Positions 51,800-59,414 of a stretch of 64,000 nt of DNA are shown piece by piece (the stretch's first letter is position 1; each line of letters starts with the position of its first letter). The stretch spans positions 1,738,501-1,802,500 of the forward strand of contig NZ_CP107932.1 in assembly GCF_036032445.1 (NCBI RefSeq). The letters run 5' to 3'. The position numbers and the translations under genes are program-made. Source of the stretch: Nocardia sp. NBC_00416. Lineage in GTDB: Bacteria > Actinomycetota > Actinomycetes > Mycobacteriales > Mycobacteriaceae. Below the pieces are notes generated by a model. That model saw only the letters and a program-made list of their open reading frames with translations, was not told where the DNA came from and made no database searches.

Positions 51800-53962
51800 T
51801 CACCGGCGGCCGCCGCCCGGTCCGGCGCTCGGCGCCCCGACCGCTCGACGGGCCGGCACTGCGCCGGGACTCAGGTCCAGGCGCCGCAGCAATTGGGCGT
51901 TGAGTGCGACCACCACCGTCGACACCGACATCAGGATCGCACCCACCTCCATGGGCAGCGTGATGTGCCACGGCGCCAGGACCCCGGCGGCCAAGGGCAC
52001 GGCGATGATGTTGTAACCCGCCGCCCAGACGAGATTCTGGATCATCTTGCGATAGGTCGCGCGGGACAACGTGATCACCGACAGCACCGACCGCGGATCA
52101 TCGCCGGCCAGCACGACCCCGGCCGAGGCGATGGCCACATCCGTACCGGCGCCGATCGCGATGCCGACATCGGCCCGCGCCAACGCCGGTGCGTCGTTCA
52201 CTCCGTCGCCGACCATGGCGACCGTCCGCCCGGCTGCCTGTAGCGACCGCACCTTCTCGCCTTTGTCCTGCGGCAGCACACCGGCGAACACCTCGTCGAT
52301 GCCGAGCTCGGCGGCCACCGACCGCGCGACCGCCACCGCGTCGCCGGTGATCATCGCGACATGGATGCCGCGCTCGTGCAGTGCTTCCACAGCCGCCGCC
52401 GATTCCGGCCGGACCGCGTCGGCCGCCGCCAGCGCACCGACGACCTCGCCGTCCCGGACGACGTGCAGCACGGTCGATCCCGCGGCGGCCCATCCCGAGG
52501 TGCCCGGCAGTGGCGCGAGCCCGTATTCGTCGAGCATCCCCGGCCCGCCGACACCGACGGTCGCTCCCGATACGGTCGCGATGACGCCGATGCCGTTGCG
52601 GGCGGCGAATCCGGTGGCGACCGGGACCTTCAGGGCCCGATCCGCAGCGGCGGCGACGATCGCCCGGCCGAGCGGATGTTCGCTGTCGCCCTCGATCGCG
52701 GCGGCCAGCGCGAGCACGGTGTCCTCGTCCAGCGCCCCGGCGCCGGTCAGCGCGACGACGGCGGGTTCCCCCTTCGTCAGCGTGCCGGTCTTGTCGAACA
52801 ACACCGCGTCGACCGTCCGCATCGCCTCCAGGGCCCGCCGGTCGGTGATCAGCACCCCGGCCCGCGCGGCACGTTCGGTGGCGATCGAGACCACGAGTGG
52901 AATGGCCAGCCCCAACGCGTGCGGGCAGGCGATGACGAGCACGGTGATGGTCCGGGTGACCGCGGATTCGGGCTGTCCCAGCAGCAGCCAGACCAGCGCC
53001 GTCAGCGCGGCGGCGCCGGAGGCGAACCAGAACAGCCAGCCGGCGGCCCGATCGGCGAGCACCTGGGCGCGTGAGGAGGAATCCTGCGCTTCGGCGACCA
53101 GGCGCTGGATACCTGCCAGCGCGGTGTCCGCCCCCACGGCGGTGATCCGCACCCGCAATGCCGAATCGGTGGTCACCGTGCCCGCGACCACCCGGTCACC
53201 CGGTGCGCGGCGGACCGCACGGGATTCACCGGTGATCATGGATTCGTCCACGTCGGCGGCACCGGATTCGACTGTGCCGTCGGCGGGGACCCGGCCACCG
53301 GGCCGCACGATGACCAGATCACCGGGTGCGAGGTCACCGGAATCGACGATGACGGTGTCCGCCCCCTCCAGTCGTTCGGCCCGATCGGGCAGCAGGGCGG
53401 CCAGCGATTCCAGGGCGCTGGAGGCCTGCCCGAGCGACCGCATCTCGAGCCAGTGACCGAGCAACATGATCACGATCAGCAGTGCCAGTTCCCACCAGAA
53501 ATCGAGCGAGTGCGAGAGCAGCCCGGCAACGGCCCCCCAGGACGCCAGAAATGCCACCGTGATGGCGAGGGTGATGAGCAGCATCATGCCGGGGCGTCGG
53601 GTGCGGATCTCCGAGATCGCGCCGGTCAGAAACGGCCGGCCGCCCCACGCGTACATAACGGTGCCGAGTACGGGTGACACCCAGGACAGCGCGGTGGGCA
53701 CGGCATACCCGATGAGATCCGCGAACATCGCATCCGCCAGCACGACCGGCACCGCAAGCACGAGCATCGCCCAGAACAGGCGCCGGAAGATCGCCGCGTG
53801 ATCGCCGTGGCCACCGTGGTCCGCGCCGTCACCGTGTTCGTGCGGCGACGACGCGAACTCGGCACCGCTGTGACGCGATTCCCCGTGCGAATGCTTTGGG
53901 GAGCGGTCGGCCGGGCCGGCGGCGCCGGGGCCCGCTTCGGCTGGTGTGCGATCGGAGGACAT
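51800..53962 (-). CDS. copB: Copper-type heavy-metal P-type ATPase (CopB, P1B-3)
   Basis: The 720-residue pump has a histidine-rich N-terminus (about ten His in residues 24-56) instead of CxxC metal domains. The membrane metal site is CPH (346-348), which marks the CopB subgroup. Other signatures are TGES (244-247), DKTGT at Asp390, SEHPLG and GDGVNDAPALA. It should export copper or silver. The ATG at 53962 lies 6 bases after a TATATT -10 element, and an inverted repeat of the CsoR type overlaps that promoter. DUF305 and DUF6153 genes are upstream on the same strand. Confidence 0.93.
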   Translation of the reverse strand: MSSDRTPAEAGPGAAGPADRSPKHSHGESRHSGAEFASSPHEHGDGADHGGHGDHAAIFRRLFWAMLVLAVPVVLADAMFADLIGYAVPTALSWVSPVLGTVMYAWGGRPFLTGAISEIRTRRPGMMLLITLAITVAFLASWGAVAGLLSHSLDFWWELALLIVIMLLGHWLEMRSLGQASSALESLAALLPDRAERLEGADTVIVDSGDLAPGDLVIVRPGGRVPADGTVESGAADVDESMITGESRAVRRAPGDRVVAGTVTTDSALRVRITAVGADTALAGIQRLVAEAQDSSSRAQVLADRAAGWLFWFASGAAALTALVWLLLGQPESAVTRTITVLVIACPHALGLAIPLVVSIATERAARAGVLITDRRALEAMRTVDAVLFDKTGTLTKGEPAVVALTGAGALDEDTVLALAAAIEGDSEHPLGRAIVAAAADRALKVPVATGFAARNGIGVIATVSGATVGVGGPGMLDEYGLAPLPGTSGWAAAGSTVLHVVRDGEVVGALAAADAVRPESAAAVEALHERGIHVAMITGDAVAVARSVAAELGIDEVFAGVLPQDKGEKVRSLQAAGRTVAMVGDGVNDAPALARADVGIAIGAGTDVAIASAGVVLAGDDPRSVLSVITLSRATYRKMIQNLVWAAGYNIIAVPLAAGVLAPWHITLPMEVGAILMSVSTVVVALNAQLLRRLDLSPGAVPARRAVGAPSAGPGGGRR

Positions 53963-53968
53963 ACCGCG

Positions 53969-53974
53969 AATATA
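53969..53974 (-). promoter_or_regulatory. -10 element of the leaderless copB promoter
   Basis: On the minus strand TATATT ends 6 bases before the copB ATG. It directly abuts the copper-type operator. Confidence 0.6.
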
Positions 53975-53990
53975 TACCCCTAGGGGGTAT
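53974..53990. promoter_or_regulatory. CsoR/RicR-type copper operator
   Basis: ATACCCC-TAG-GGGGTAT is a perfect 7-3-7 inverted repeat of the G/C-tract form bound by the copper sensor CsoR and its relative RicR. It lies between the -35 and -10 of copB. No csoR gene is in the window. Confidence 0.75.
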
Positions 53991-54098
53991 CGACGAAAGG
54001 GCGCGGGCCGGCTTTCCGACGCATCGGGAAACCTCGGCCCCGGACGACCGGGTGACCCGGCGCCCGCGCACAGCGCGGACGCCGGTGACCGGTTGCGA

Positions 54099-54713
54099 TC
54101 AGCCGTTCAGCAGCGCCTGCATCTGCTGGATCTCGGCCTGCTGGGAATCGACGATCTGCCGCGCCAGCGCCAGGGCGTCGGGATCGGAGCCCTCGGCCAG
54201 CTCGGTACGGGCCATCTGCACCGCGCCCTCATGGTGGTCGATCATCATGGTGAGCCACATCCGGTCGAACTCCGGACCCCGGGCCGCTTCGAGCTGCGCC
54301 ATCTGCTCATCGGTCATCATGCCGGGCATATCACCGTGATCCATACCCGAATGTCCGGTTTCTTCCGGCAAGGCGACTCCCCACTCCTGCAGCCATCCCG
54401 TCATGGTCGCGATCTCCGGGTCCTGCGCCTGTTGGATACGCGCGGCCAGGTCGATGACCTGCGGGTCGGTCGAATGTGACGGCACCAGTGCCGCCATCGC
54501 CACAGCCTGGCGATGATGCGGGATCATCCCCTCGGCGAAGCGGATATCGGCCTGGTTGTGGTCGGCGGTCACCGGCGCGGTCGCACCGGCCGGGGCGGTG
54601 ACGGTAGCGCTCGTGACCGCACCGGCACCGTCCGCGCTGTCGTTGTCACCGCAGCTCGTCAGCACGACGGCGGCGGCGAGCGACGCGAACGCGGTAATCG
54701 GTTTGCTGATCAT
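54099..54713 (-). CDS. DUF305 lipoprotein, copper-associated
   Basis: The 204-residue precursor has a signal peptide and lipobox LTSC (Cys at residue 20), so it is a lipoprotein on the outer face of the membrane. Two DUF305 repeats follow, each with a His-His motif: FAEGMIPHHRQAVAMA and LTMMIDHHEGAVQMA, separated by a Met/His stretch HSGMDHGDMPGMM. Such proteins are commonly found with copper genes and probably bind copper. AGGAG precedes ATG 54713. The copB gene follows, 136 bases away with its own promoter. Confidence 0.9.
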   Translation of the reverse strand: MISKPITAFASLAAAVVLTSCGDNDSADGAGAVTSATVTAPAGATAPVTADHNQADIRFAEGMIPHHRQAVAMAALVPSHSTDPQVIDLAARIQQAQDPEIATMTGWLQEWGVALPEETGHSGMDHGDMPGMMTDEQMAQLEAARGPEFDRMWLTMMIDHHEGAVQMARTELAEGSDPDALALARQIVDSQQAEIQQMQALLNG

Positions 54714-54795
54714 GGATGTACTCCTGGGATTCGGTCGTATTGCGCGTGACTGAGCAGCGCCGCGACCCGGGGATACCGGGCCCGGCGGGCGTCGA

Positions 54796-55257
54796 TCACA
54801 GCCGCAATACACCCAGGAAGGCCAGGCGCTGCGGTGTCGGTAACGGCGGCGGCCGGGCAAGGGTGATCGGCCGGCGCCCAGCGGTCGCAGCCGGGACCCT
54901 CGCGCACAGAAACCGGCCCAGCGCCGCGAACACCAGCACCGATGCCACCGACGCGATCAGGATCGCCAGGCACAGGTGCAGCAGATCGTGCCCGTTCCCG
55001 TGCTCGGCGGGAGCCTCGTCGTGCTGCCCCGCCGATGCCGCGGCCGCCGGTTCCGGACAGCAGGACGGGTTCGTGGATTCCCACACCCCCTCCACAATCG
55101 GAAGGGGCGCCGGACCCGTGGACGCGTAGTGCGTGGTTACCGGATGGTGCGCCTCGTGGCCGGCCTCGACGGGCACATGGTGCATGCCCAGTACGGCCAC
55201 CGCCAGTACGGCCGGCAACAGCCAGCGCACCAGTGTTCCCACGAGGCCGGAATTCAC
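54796..55257 (-). CDS. DUF6153 membrane protein
   Basis: The 153-residue protein has an N-terminal hydrophobic segment (about residues 7-25), a His-rich stretch (MHHVPVEAGHEAHH), paired cysteines (PSCCPEP) and a second membrane segment HDLLHLCLAILIASVASVLVF (about residues 90-110), ending with LAFLGVLRL. This layout fits DUF6153, commonly found beside DUF305 genes. GTG 55257 is the start. It is upstream of the DUF305 gene on the same strand, 82 bases away. A role in copper handling is inferred from residues and neighbours. Confidence 0.75.
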   Translation of the reverse strand: MNSGLVGTLVRWLLPAVLAVAVLGMHHVPVEAGHEAHHPVTTHYASTGPAPLPIVEGVWESTNPSCCPEPAAAASAGQHDEAPAEHGNGHDLLHLCLAILIASVASVLVFAALGRFLCARVPAATAGRRPITLARPPPLPTPQRLAFLGVLRL

Positions 55258-55393
55258 CGCCCGAATCTAACACCGGCCCGAACTCCGGTCGCAGCACTCC
55301 TCGAGCACCGGCCGCGACGGGGGCCGTGAAGACGCCGGGCGGAGCGAGAGCACCGTTCCCGATCTCGCCCAGCCGATCAGGGGTTCTCCGGGA

Positions 55394-55705
55394 CTACCCC
55401 ATGATGGCGTTCATGATGGTCCCGGCGCTGGTCGCCACGGCGCCGCCGGCCATCGCGCCCGCGATCTGTTTGGGAGCCGTCAGCGCCCCGCCGTTCCACT
55501 TCTCCCAGGCGAACTTGCCGCCGCCGAAGACGATGGAGGTGACGCCGGACAACAGCACGAACCAGGTGAGATACCTGGTCATCTGAATGATCTTGTCCGA
55601 CAGCGGGGGTGCTTCGGGGCTGGGATCGCCCAGCTGGGCGAGTACGGCGTAGTGATCATGGAGCGCCGGAAGGCCGTCGTGCAGTGCAGTGAGGATCGTG
55701 CTCAT
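55394..55705 (-). CDS. Small two-helix membrane protein, pilin/TrbC-like layout
   Basis: The 103-residue protein is not firmly recognised. A hydrophilic N-terminus of about 40 residues precedes two hydrophobic segments: LTWFVLLSGVTSIVFGGG and, after a short charged loop FAWEKWNGG, a Gly/Ala-rich IAGAMAGGAVATSAGTIM. This layout resembles the small VirB2/TrbC-like proteins of actinobacterial conjugative elements, but no other transfer gene is nearby. GAGAGGGG precedes the ATG. It could be an orphan remnant of such an element or an unrelated membrane peptide. Confidence 0.65.
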   Translation of the reverse strand: MSTILTALHDGLPALHDHYAVLAQLGDPSPEAPPLSDKIIQMTRYLTWFVLLSGVTSIVFGGGKFAWEKWNGGALTAPKQIAGAMAGGAVATSAGTIMNAIMG

Positions 55706-55852
55706 CTGGTCGTGCCCCTCTCGGATGCCGGTATATGCGGTGGCGACGAATGCCGATTCCGTAAAGCCGAACCCGACCGGTTATTCAAGCGCAATCGCAG
55801 GCAAAATGGGGCGAGACTCACCGATTTCTTCTGGTCAGGCCGGTAAATAGCG

Positions 55853-55874
55853 GCGTGTCGCGAGCGCGACACGC
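55853..55874. repeat. Perfect hairpin, 10-bp stem
   Basis: GCGTGTCGCG-AG-CGCGACACGC. The two-base spacer means it works as a DNA palindrome more readily than as an RNA hairpin. Confidence 0.5.
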
Positions 55875-55917
55875 ACTCATTGCCGCACCTGGCATCCGAT
55901 CAGCATCCGGTTCGAGG

Positions 55918-55962
55918 GTTGTGACCGGCGGCCGCGGATACCGATCACCGGCCGGTCACAAC
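55918..55962. repeat. Stem-loop with 12-bp perfect stem
   Basis: GTTGTGACCGGC (55918-55929) pairs with GCCGGTCACAAC (55951-55962) around a 21-base loop that is itself GC-rich. It lies 120 bases before the secreted-protein start; operator or leader structure are both possible. Confidence 0.5.
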
Positions 55963-56084
55963 ACACCGACGTCTCGGTCACGCGCTCGGCGCGGCGGCGA
56001 CCTGGTCCCGAATGCCAGCTAGCGTCGGACCGCTCGACTGTTTCAGCACCAACGAAAACCGATCATTCACCTGGGAGGTTTTAC

Positions 56085-56648
56085 GTGGGAACACGAACAG
56101 CACGACGCATCTCGGTCGCGATCGCGGGCCTCGCCGGTCTCGTGGCGCCGGCTATCGCCCTGGCGCCCGCCACGGTCCTCGCGGAGCCGGCGGCGCCGAC
56201 TCCGCAGTTCTTCCTCTGGTTCGGCCCCCGCCCGGATTCGCCGACGCCGAGCGAGAAGTCGGGCACCGAGCCGAGCGAGAAATCAGGCACCGAGCCGAGC
56301 GAGAAATCGAACACCGAGCGGCAGGGCAGCACCTCCGAGACGCCGGGTGACAGCGGCGCCGGGACGCCGGAGCAGGGCGCCACCACCCCGGGTGGGTCCG
56401 GAAGCAGCGGTGGCACGGAACCCGGTGGCGCCGGAGACGGCACCACACCCCCGGCGGAGACCGGCAGCAGCGGCAACGGCGGCGTGACCGCGACGGATCC
56501 CGGAGAGACCGGCGGCAATGCCACCGGCACGTCCGGAGTGGACAGCAGTTCTCCGTCCGTCGGAGGCTCCGCGTCCGGTGATCGCGCCGCGGAATCCGGT
56601 GCCGCCGCAGCGGTGGACGCCCCGGAGTCGCACCACCCGGTCGGCTAG
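56085..56648 (+). CDS. Secreted low-complexity Gly/Ser/Thr-rich protein
   Basis: The 187-residue precursor starts at GTG with GGGAGG upstream. An arginine-rich N-region and hydrophobic core (VAIAGLAGLVAPAIALAPATVLA, about residues 11-33) form a signal peptide with a likely cut after ATVLA. The mature part is almost all Gly, Ser, Thr, Pro and Glu, opening with PTPQFFLWFGPRPD and three 8-residue repeats. No globular domain is visible. It looks like a disordered exported protein. It converges with the carrier-protein gene, sharing 4 bases at the stop codons. Confidence 0.75.
   Translation: MGTRTARRISVAIAGLAGLVAPAIALAPATVLAEPAAPTPQFFLWFGPRPDSPTPSEKSGTEPSEKSGTEPSEKSNTERQGSTSETPGDSGAGTPEQGATTPGGSGSSGGTEPGGAGDGTTPPAETGSSGNGGVTATDPGETGGNATGTSGVDSSSPSVGGSASGDRAAESGAAAAVDAPESHHPVG
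56247..56318 (+). repeat. Three 24-bp tandem repeats
   Basis: Units at 56247-56270, 56271-56294 and 56295-56318 encode PSEKSGTE twice and then PSEKSNTE. The copies differ by a few bases. In-frame unit length means copy-number change would keep the gene intact. Confidence 0.85.
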
Positions 56649-56893
56649 GCGGAAGCGATACGCACGCCCAGCAGAGCCAGGAGCTCGGCGAATGTCCGGG
56701 CGGCGGCCACTCGCCGCTCGGGCAGTTCGAGTCCGTACTGCTTCTCCACCAGCACGATGATCGACAACACGGTCAGCGAATCGATATCGAGGTCGCCCAA
56801 AGTGGCGCCGGGCGGTATCTCGGCGAATTCCAGATCGCAATGGGTGTGGAGGAATTCCGCGACATAGTCCCGGCTCGAAATCGTGTCCGACAC
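56645..56893 (-). CDS. Acyl carrier protein
   Basis: The 82-residue protein is a stand-alone carrier. The phosphopantetheine serine is Ser39 in LGDLDIDSLTVLSI, and the rest is the usual four-helix layout (IIVLVEKQYGLELPERRVA). It carries an acyl or aminoacyl chain as a thioester. GTG 56893 with GAAGGG upstream gives the family length. No fatty-acid, polyketide or peptide synthase gene is in the window, so its partner enzymes are elsewhere or acting in trans. Confidence 0.9.
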   Translation of the reverse strand: MSDTISSRDYVAEFLHTHCDLEFAEIPPGATLGDLDIDSLTVLSIIVLVEKQYGLELPERRVAAARTFAELLALLGVRIASA

Positions 56894-57133
56894 CGCGACC
56901 GCCCTTCTCCGATGTTCCGACCGCCGGATCCCGACGGCCCGGGACTGCCGACCCCGCATCGCTACCGTGCAGAGCGGACCACGAACACGACGTCCGGATG
57001 TTCTCCCTCCGAACGGGTTTCATCCCGCAGGTAACAGAGAATCGAACGGGGCAGCGTCCGTGCCCGTCGGCGGTGGTGACCACAACCCCCTATCGGTCGG
57101 TGAGACCCGCCGTGTGGGCCCGGCCGAACAGGC

Positions 57134-58222
57134 TCACCACGTGAGCACCGGTTTGATCACCGACCCCGAATGCTGCTCGGCCAGGGCCTTCTCGATCTCG
57201 GTGTACGGGAAGCGGGTCACCAGCCGGTCGACCGGGAGCAGGCCCCGAGCGTGCAGATCGAGTAGATGCGGGATGAACGTCGCCGGTTCCGCGTCACCCT
57301 CGAGGCACCCGCGGATCGTCTTTCCGCTCAGGACCAGATCGCGGACGTCTATCGGCGGGACGCCGACGCCGAGCCCGACCGCGACCACCGTCGCGCCGGT
57401 ACCGAGTGCCGCGAAGGCGTCGGCCAGGACCTTCGGCGCGCCGGTGGTGTCCAGCGCGTGTGTCGCACCGCCGCCGGTGATCTCGCGGATGGCGGAGACG
57501 GTCTCGGTCTCGGCGGGGTTCAGGACTTCGTCGGCGCCCAGTTCCCGCGCCAGTTCGCGCCGTGGCGCGGCGGTTTCCACCACGACGGTCCGTACGCCGG
57601 GCACCGTGCGGGCGGCCAGCAGCGCCGCCGAGCCGACCGCACCCGCCCCGTAGATCGCCAGCCACGCACCGGATTCCGGACGCAGCGCGTTGAGGACCGC
57701 ACCCGCGCCTGTCTGGAATCCGCAGCCGAACGAGGCGGCCACAGCGAGATCGGCCGCGGGATCGACGACAATCGTGTTGTCCGCCGTGGCCAGTGCGTAG
57801 CGGGCGAAACTGGACTGCCCGAAGAATCCGTCCCGTACGGGGACGCCCGCCACGGTGACGCGCGGGGACTTGTCGCGCCGGCGGCCGAAATGGTTCAGCG
57901 CGGTCGAGTCCCGGCAGTAGGCGGGCCGGCCGCACACGCAATTCGGGCAGGCGCCGCAGTGCCGGAACGTCAGGACCACGTGGTCACCGGGTGCGACCGT
58001 GGTCACCGCCGCGCCGACCGTTTCCACGACCCCCGCACCCTCGTGTCCGAGCAGGATCGGCCGGTCGGATCTGCCGATCACGCGATTCACCAGGTCGGTG
58101 TGGCAGATACCCGCCGCGACGATGCGTACCAGGATCTCGTCGTCGCGGGGCCCGTCGAGATCCACAGTCTCCACCGAGAACGGGGCCGCCGGATCACGGG
58201 ACAGAACCGCCGTCGTCCGCAT
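57134..58222 (-). CDS. Zinc-dependent alcohol dehydrogenase (MDR family)
   Basis: The 362-residue medium-chain dehydrogenase has catalytic zinc ligands in AGICHTDLV and GHEGAG, the four-cysteine structural zinc loop CGACPNCVCGRPAYC, and the NAD motif IYGAGAVGSAAL. It resembles class III-like and aryl-alcohol dehydrogenases. It should oxidise an alcohol or reduce an aldehyde with NAD. The ATG at 58222 follows the DUF4334 stop by two bases, so both genes are one operon. TetR operators lie upstream of that operon. Confidence 0.93.
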   Translation of the reverse strand: MRTTAVLSRDPAAPFSVETVDLDGPRDDEILVRIVAAGICHTDLVNRVIGRSDRPILLGHEGAGVVETVGAAVTTVAPGDHVVLTFRHCGACPNCVCGRPAYCRDSTALNHFGRRRDKSPRVTVAGVPVRDGFFGQSSFARYALATADNTIVVDPAADLAVAASFGCGFQTGAGAVLNALRPESGAWLAIYGAGAVGSAALLAARTVPGVRTVVVETAAPRRELARELGADEVLNPAETETVSAIREITGGGATHALDTTGAPKVLADAFAALGTGATVVAVGLGVGVPPIDVRDLVLSGKTIRGCLEGDAEPATFIPHLLDLHARGLLPVDRLVTRFPYTEIEKALAEQHSGSVIKPVLTW

Positions 58223-58224
58223 CG

Positions 58225-58692
58225 CTACACCCGTTCCAGGAGGAAGTAGAAGAACTCGCCACCGGCCAGCACCAGTTCCGGGCGGCCGTTCATGATGCCC
58301 ATCAGGGTGGTGTCGTCGAGCCATTTGAAATGGTCGAAGACGGCGCGCCCGTCGTAGACCATCGTCGCGGTCACCTCGCCGCGGAATTCGATGTTCCAGA
58401 GCGTGGCCTCGCCCTGACCGAGTTCCACATTCGAGAACAGCGTGCCGTCCTCGGCACGACAGATCAGCGGCTTGGCGTCGTCGAGCGCGTGAAAGGTCTT
58501 GCCGTACCAGCGACTCTTGGGCAGCGCCCGGCACAGCGGATGGTCGGTCTGGAACGCGTCACCCCGCCATTCGCCGAGGATGTCCTCCGCCCGGGCGGGC
58601 CGCAGCCGCGTCCACAACTCGTCGAGCTCCTCGACGGATACGCCCTCGGTCGTCTCCCGCAGTTGCTGCCACCGTGGTTTGTCCGCGCTCAT
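58225..58692 (-). CDS. GXWXG / DUF4334 protein
   Basis: The 155-residue protein has an N-terminal GXWXG motif as ILGEWRGDAF (about residue 35) and a C-terminal DUF4334 domain (ATLWNIEFRGEVTATMVYDGRAVFDHFKWLDDTTLMGIMNG). The pair is a known architecture of unassigned function, often next to oxidoreductases. ATG 58692 has GGGACA upstream; in-frame sequence further up lies within the operator region. It is the first gene of an operon with the ADH gene. Confidence 0.85.
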   Translation of the reverse strand: MSADKPRWQQLRETTEGVSVEELDELWTRLRPARAEDILGEWRGDAFQTDHPLCRALPKSRWYGKTFHALDDAKPLICRAEDGTLFSNVELGQGEATLWNIEFRGEVTATMVYDGRAVFDHFKWLDDTTLMGIMNGRPELVLAGGEFFYFLLERV

Positions 58693-58715
58693 TGCTGTCC
58701 CATCGCTGGATTCGG

Positions 58716-58764
58716 CGAACCATCTGGTTCGGCAATGACGATAGTTCCGAACCATCCGGTTCGG
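58716..58764. promoter_or_regulatory. Twin TetR-type operators in a divergent promoter
   Basis: CGAACC-ATCT-GGTTCG (58716-58731) and CCGAACC-ATCC-GGTTCGG (58747-58764) are near-identical palindromes whose equivalent bases are 32 bp apart, about three helical turns. One faces the DUF4334-ADH operon, the other the tetR -10 element. Confidence 0.8.
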
Positions 58765-58769
58765 CAAGA

Positions 58770-58775
58770 TAGGAT
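58770..58775 (+). promoter_or_regulatory. -10 element of the leaderless tetR promoter
   Basis: TAGGAT ends 6 bases before the ATG at 58782, just after the second operator. Confidence 0.5.
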
Positions 58776-58781
58776 CCGAAT

Positions 58782-59414
58782 ATGCGCGCGGCAGGTCAGG
58801 CAACCCGGGATCGGATCCTCGCGGCCGCCAAGGCGGAGTTCGCGGAGTACGGCACGGCCGGAGCCCGGATCAATCGCATCGCCGCGGCCGCGCACGCCAG
58901 CAAGGACCGTCTCTACGCCTATTTCCCGGGGAAATCCGAGCTCTACGCCGCCGTCACCGAACAGTGGACCACCCAGACCACCACGGAGACCGCGCTGCGC
59001 GCCGAGGACCTGCCGGGGTATGTCGGACGCCTCTTCGACCATTTCCTGGCCCACCCGGAAAACGCGCGGCTACAGGCCTGGGCCGATCTGGAACCGGTCG
59101 ACGAGCGCATCGAACAAGTGCTGCGCCGATCCGTGGACCCCAAGCTCGCGGAGATCCGCCGCGGCCAGCGGACGGGGATCGTCACCGCCGATATCGCGGC
59201 GCCGACACTGCTGCGCATGCTCACCGAACTGGCTCGCACCACGGCCGTGCACGCCCGGCCCGGACCGGCCGAGCGCATCACCGCCCAGCGGGCGGCTGTC
59301 GTGCTCGCCGCGCAGCGATTGGTCGGCCGGCTACCCCAGGGAGTCCCGCACCAGCGCGGCGGCGGAGGTCACGCTGTACCGGCCGGCTCGTTTCCGGACG
59401 GGGCGTCACCGTAG
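58782..59414 (+). CDS. TetR-family regulator
   Basis: The 210-residue protein has a TetR helix-turn-helix at about residues 8-52 (RDRILAAAKAEFAEYGTAGARINRIAAAAHASKDRLYAYFPGKSEL). The C-terminal domain is of the TetR_C_17-like group. It is divergent from the DUF4334-ADH operon, with two matching operators between, so it should repress both sides. The last 46 bases overlap antisense the end of the next tetR gene; the final glycine-rich tail is probably just read-through into that overlap. Confidence 0.88.
   Translation: MRAAGQATRDRILAAAKAEFAEYGTAGARINRIAAAAHASKDRLYAYFPGKSELYAAVTEQWTTQTTTETALRAEDLPGYVGRLFDHFLAHPENARLQAWADLEPVDERIEQVLRRSVDPKLAEIRRGQRTGIVTADIAAPTLLRMLTELARTTAVHARPGPAERITAQRAAVVLAAQRLVGRLPQGVPHQRGGGGHAVPAGSFPDGASP

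Larger units (their letters stand above)
55706..56084. other. Intergenic region with two strong stem-loops
   Basis: No gene is supported in these 379 bases. A lower-GC patch lies near 55775-55850 (TTCAAGCG, AAAATGGGG). Two hairpins follow. The region must hold promoters for both divergent neighbours. No tRNA or known riboswitch is recognised. Confidence 0.6.
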
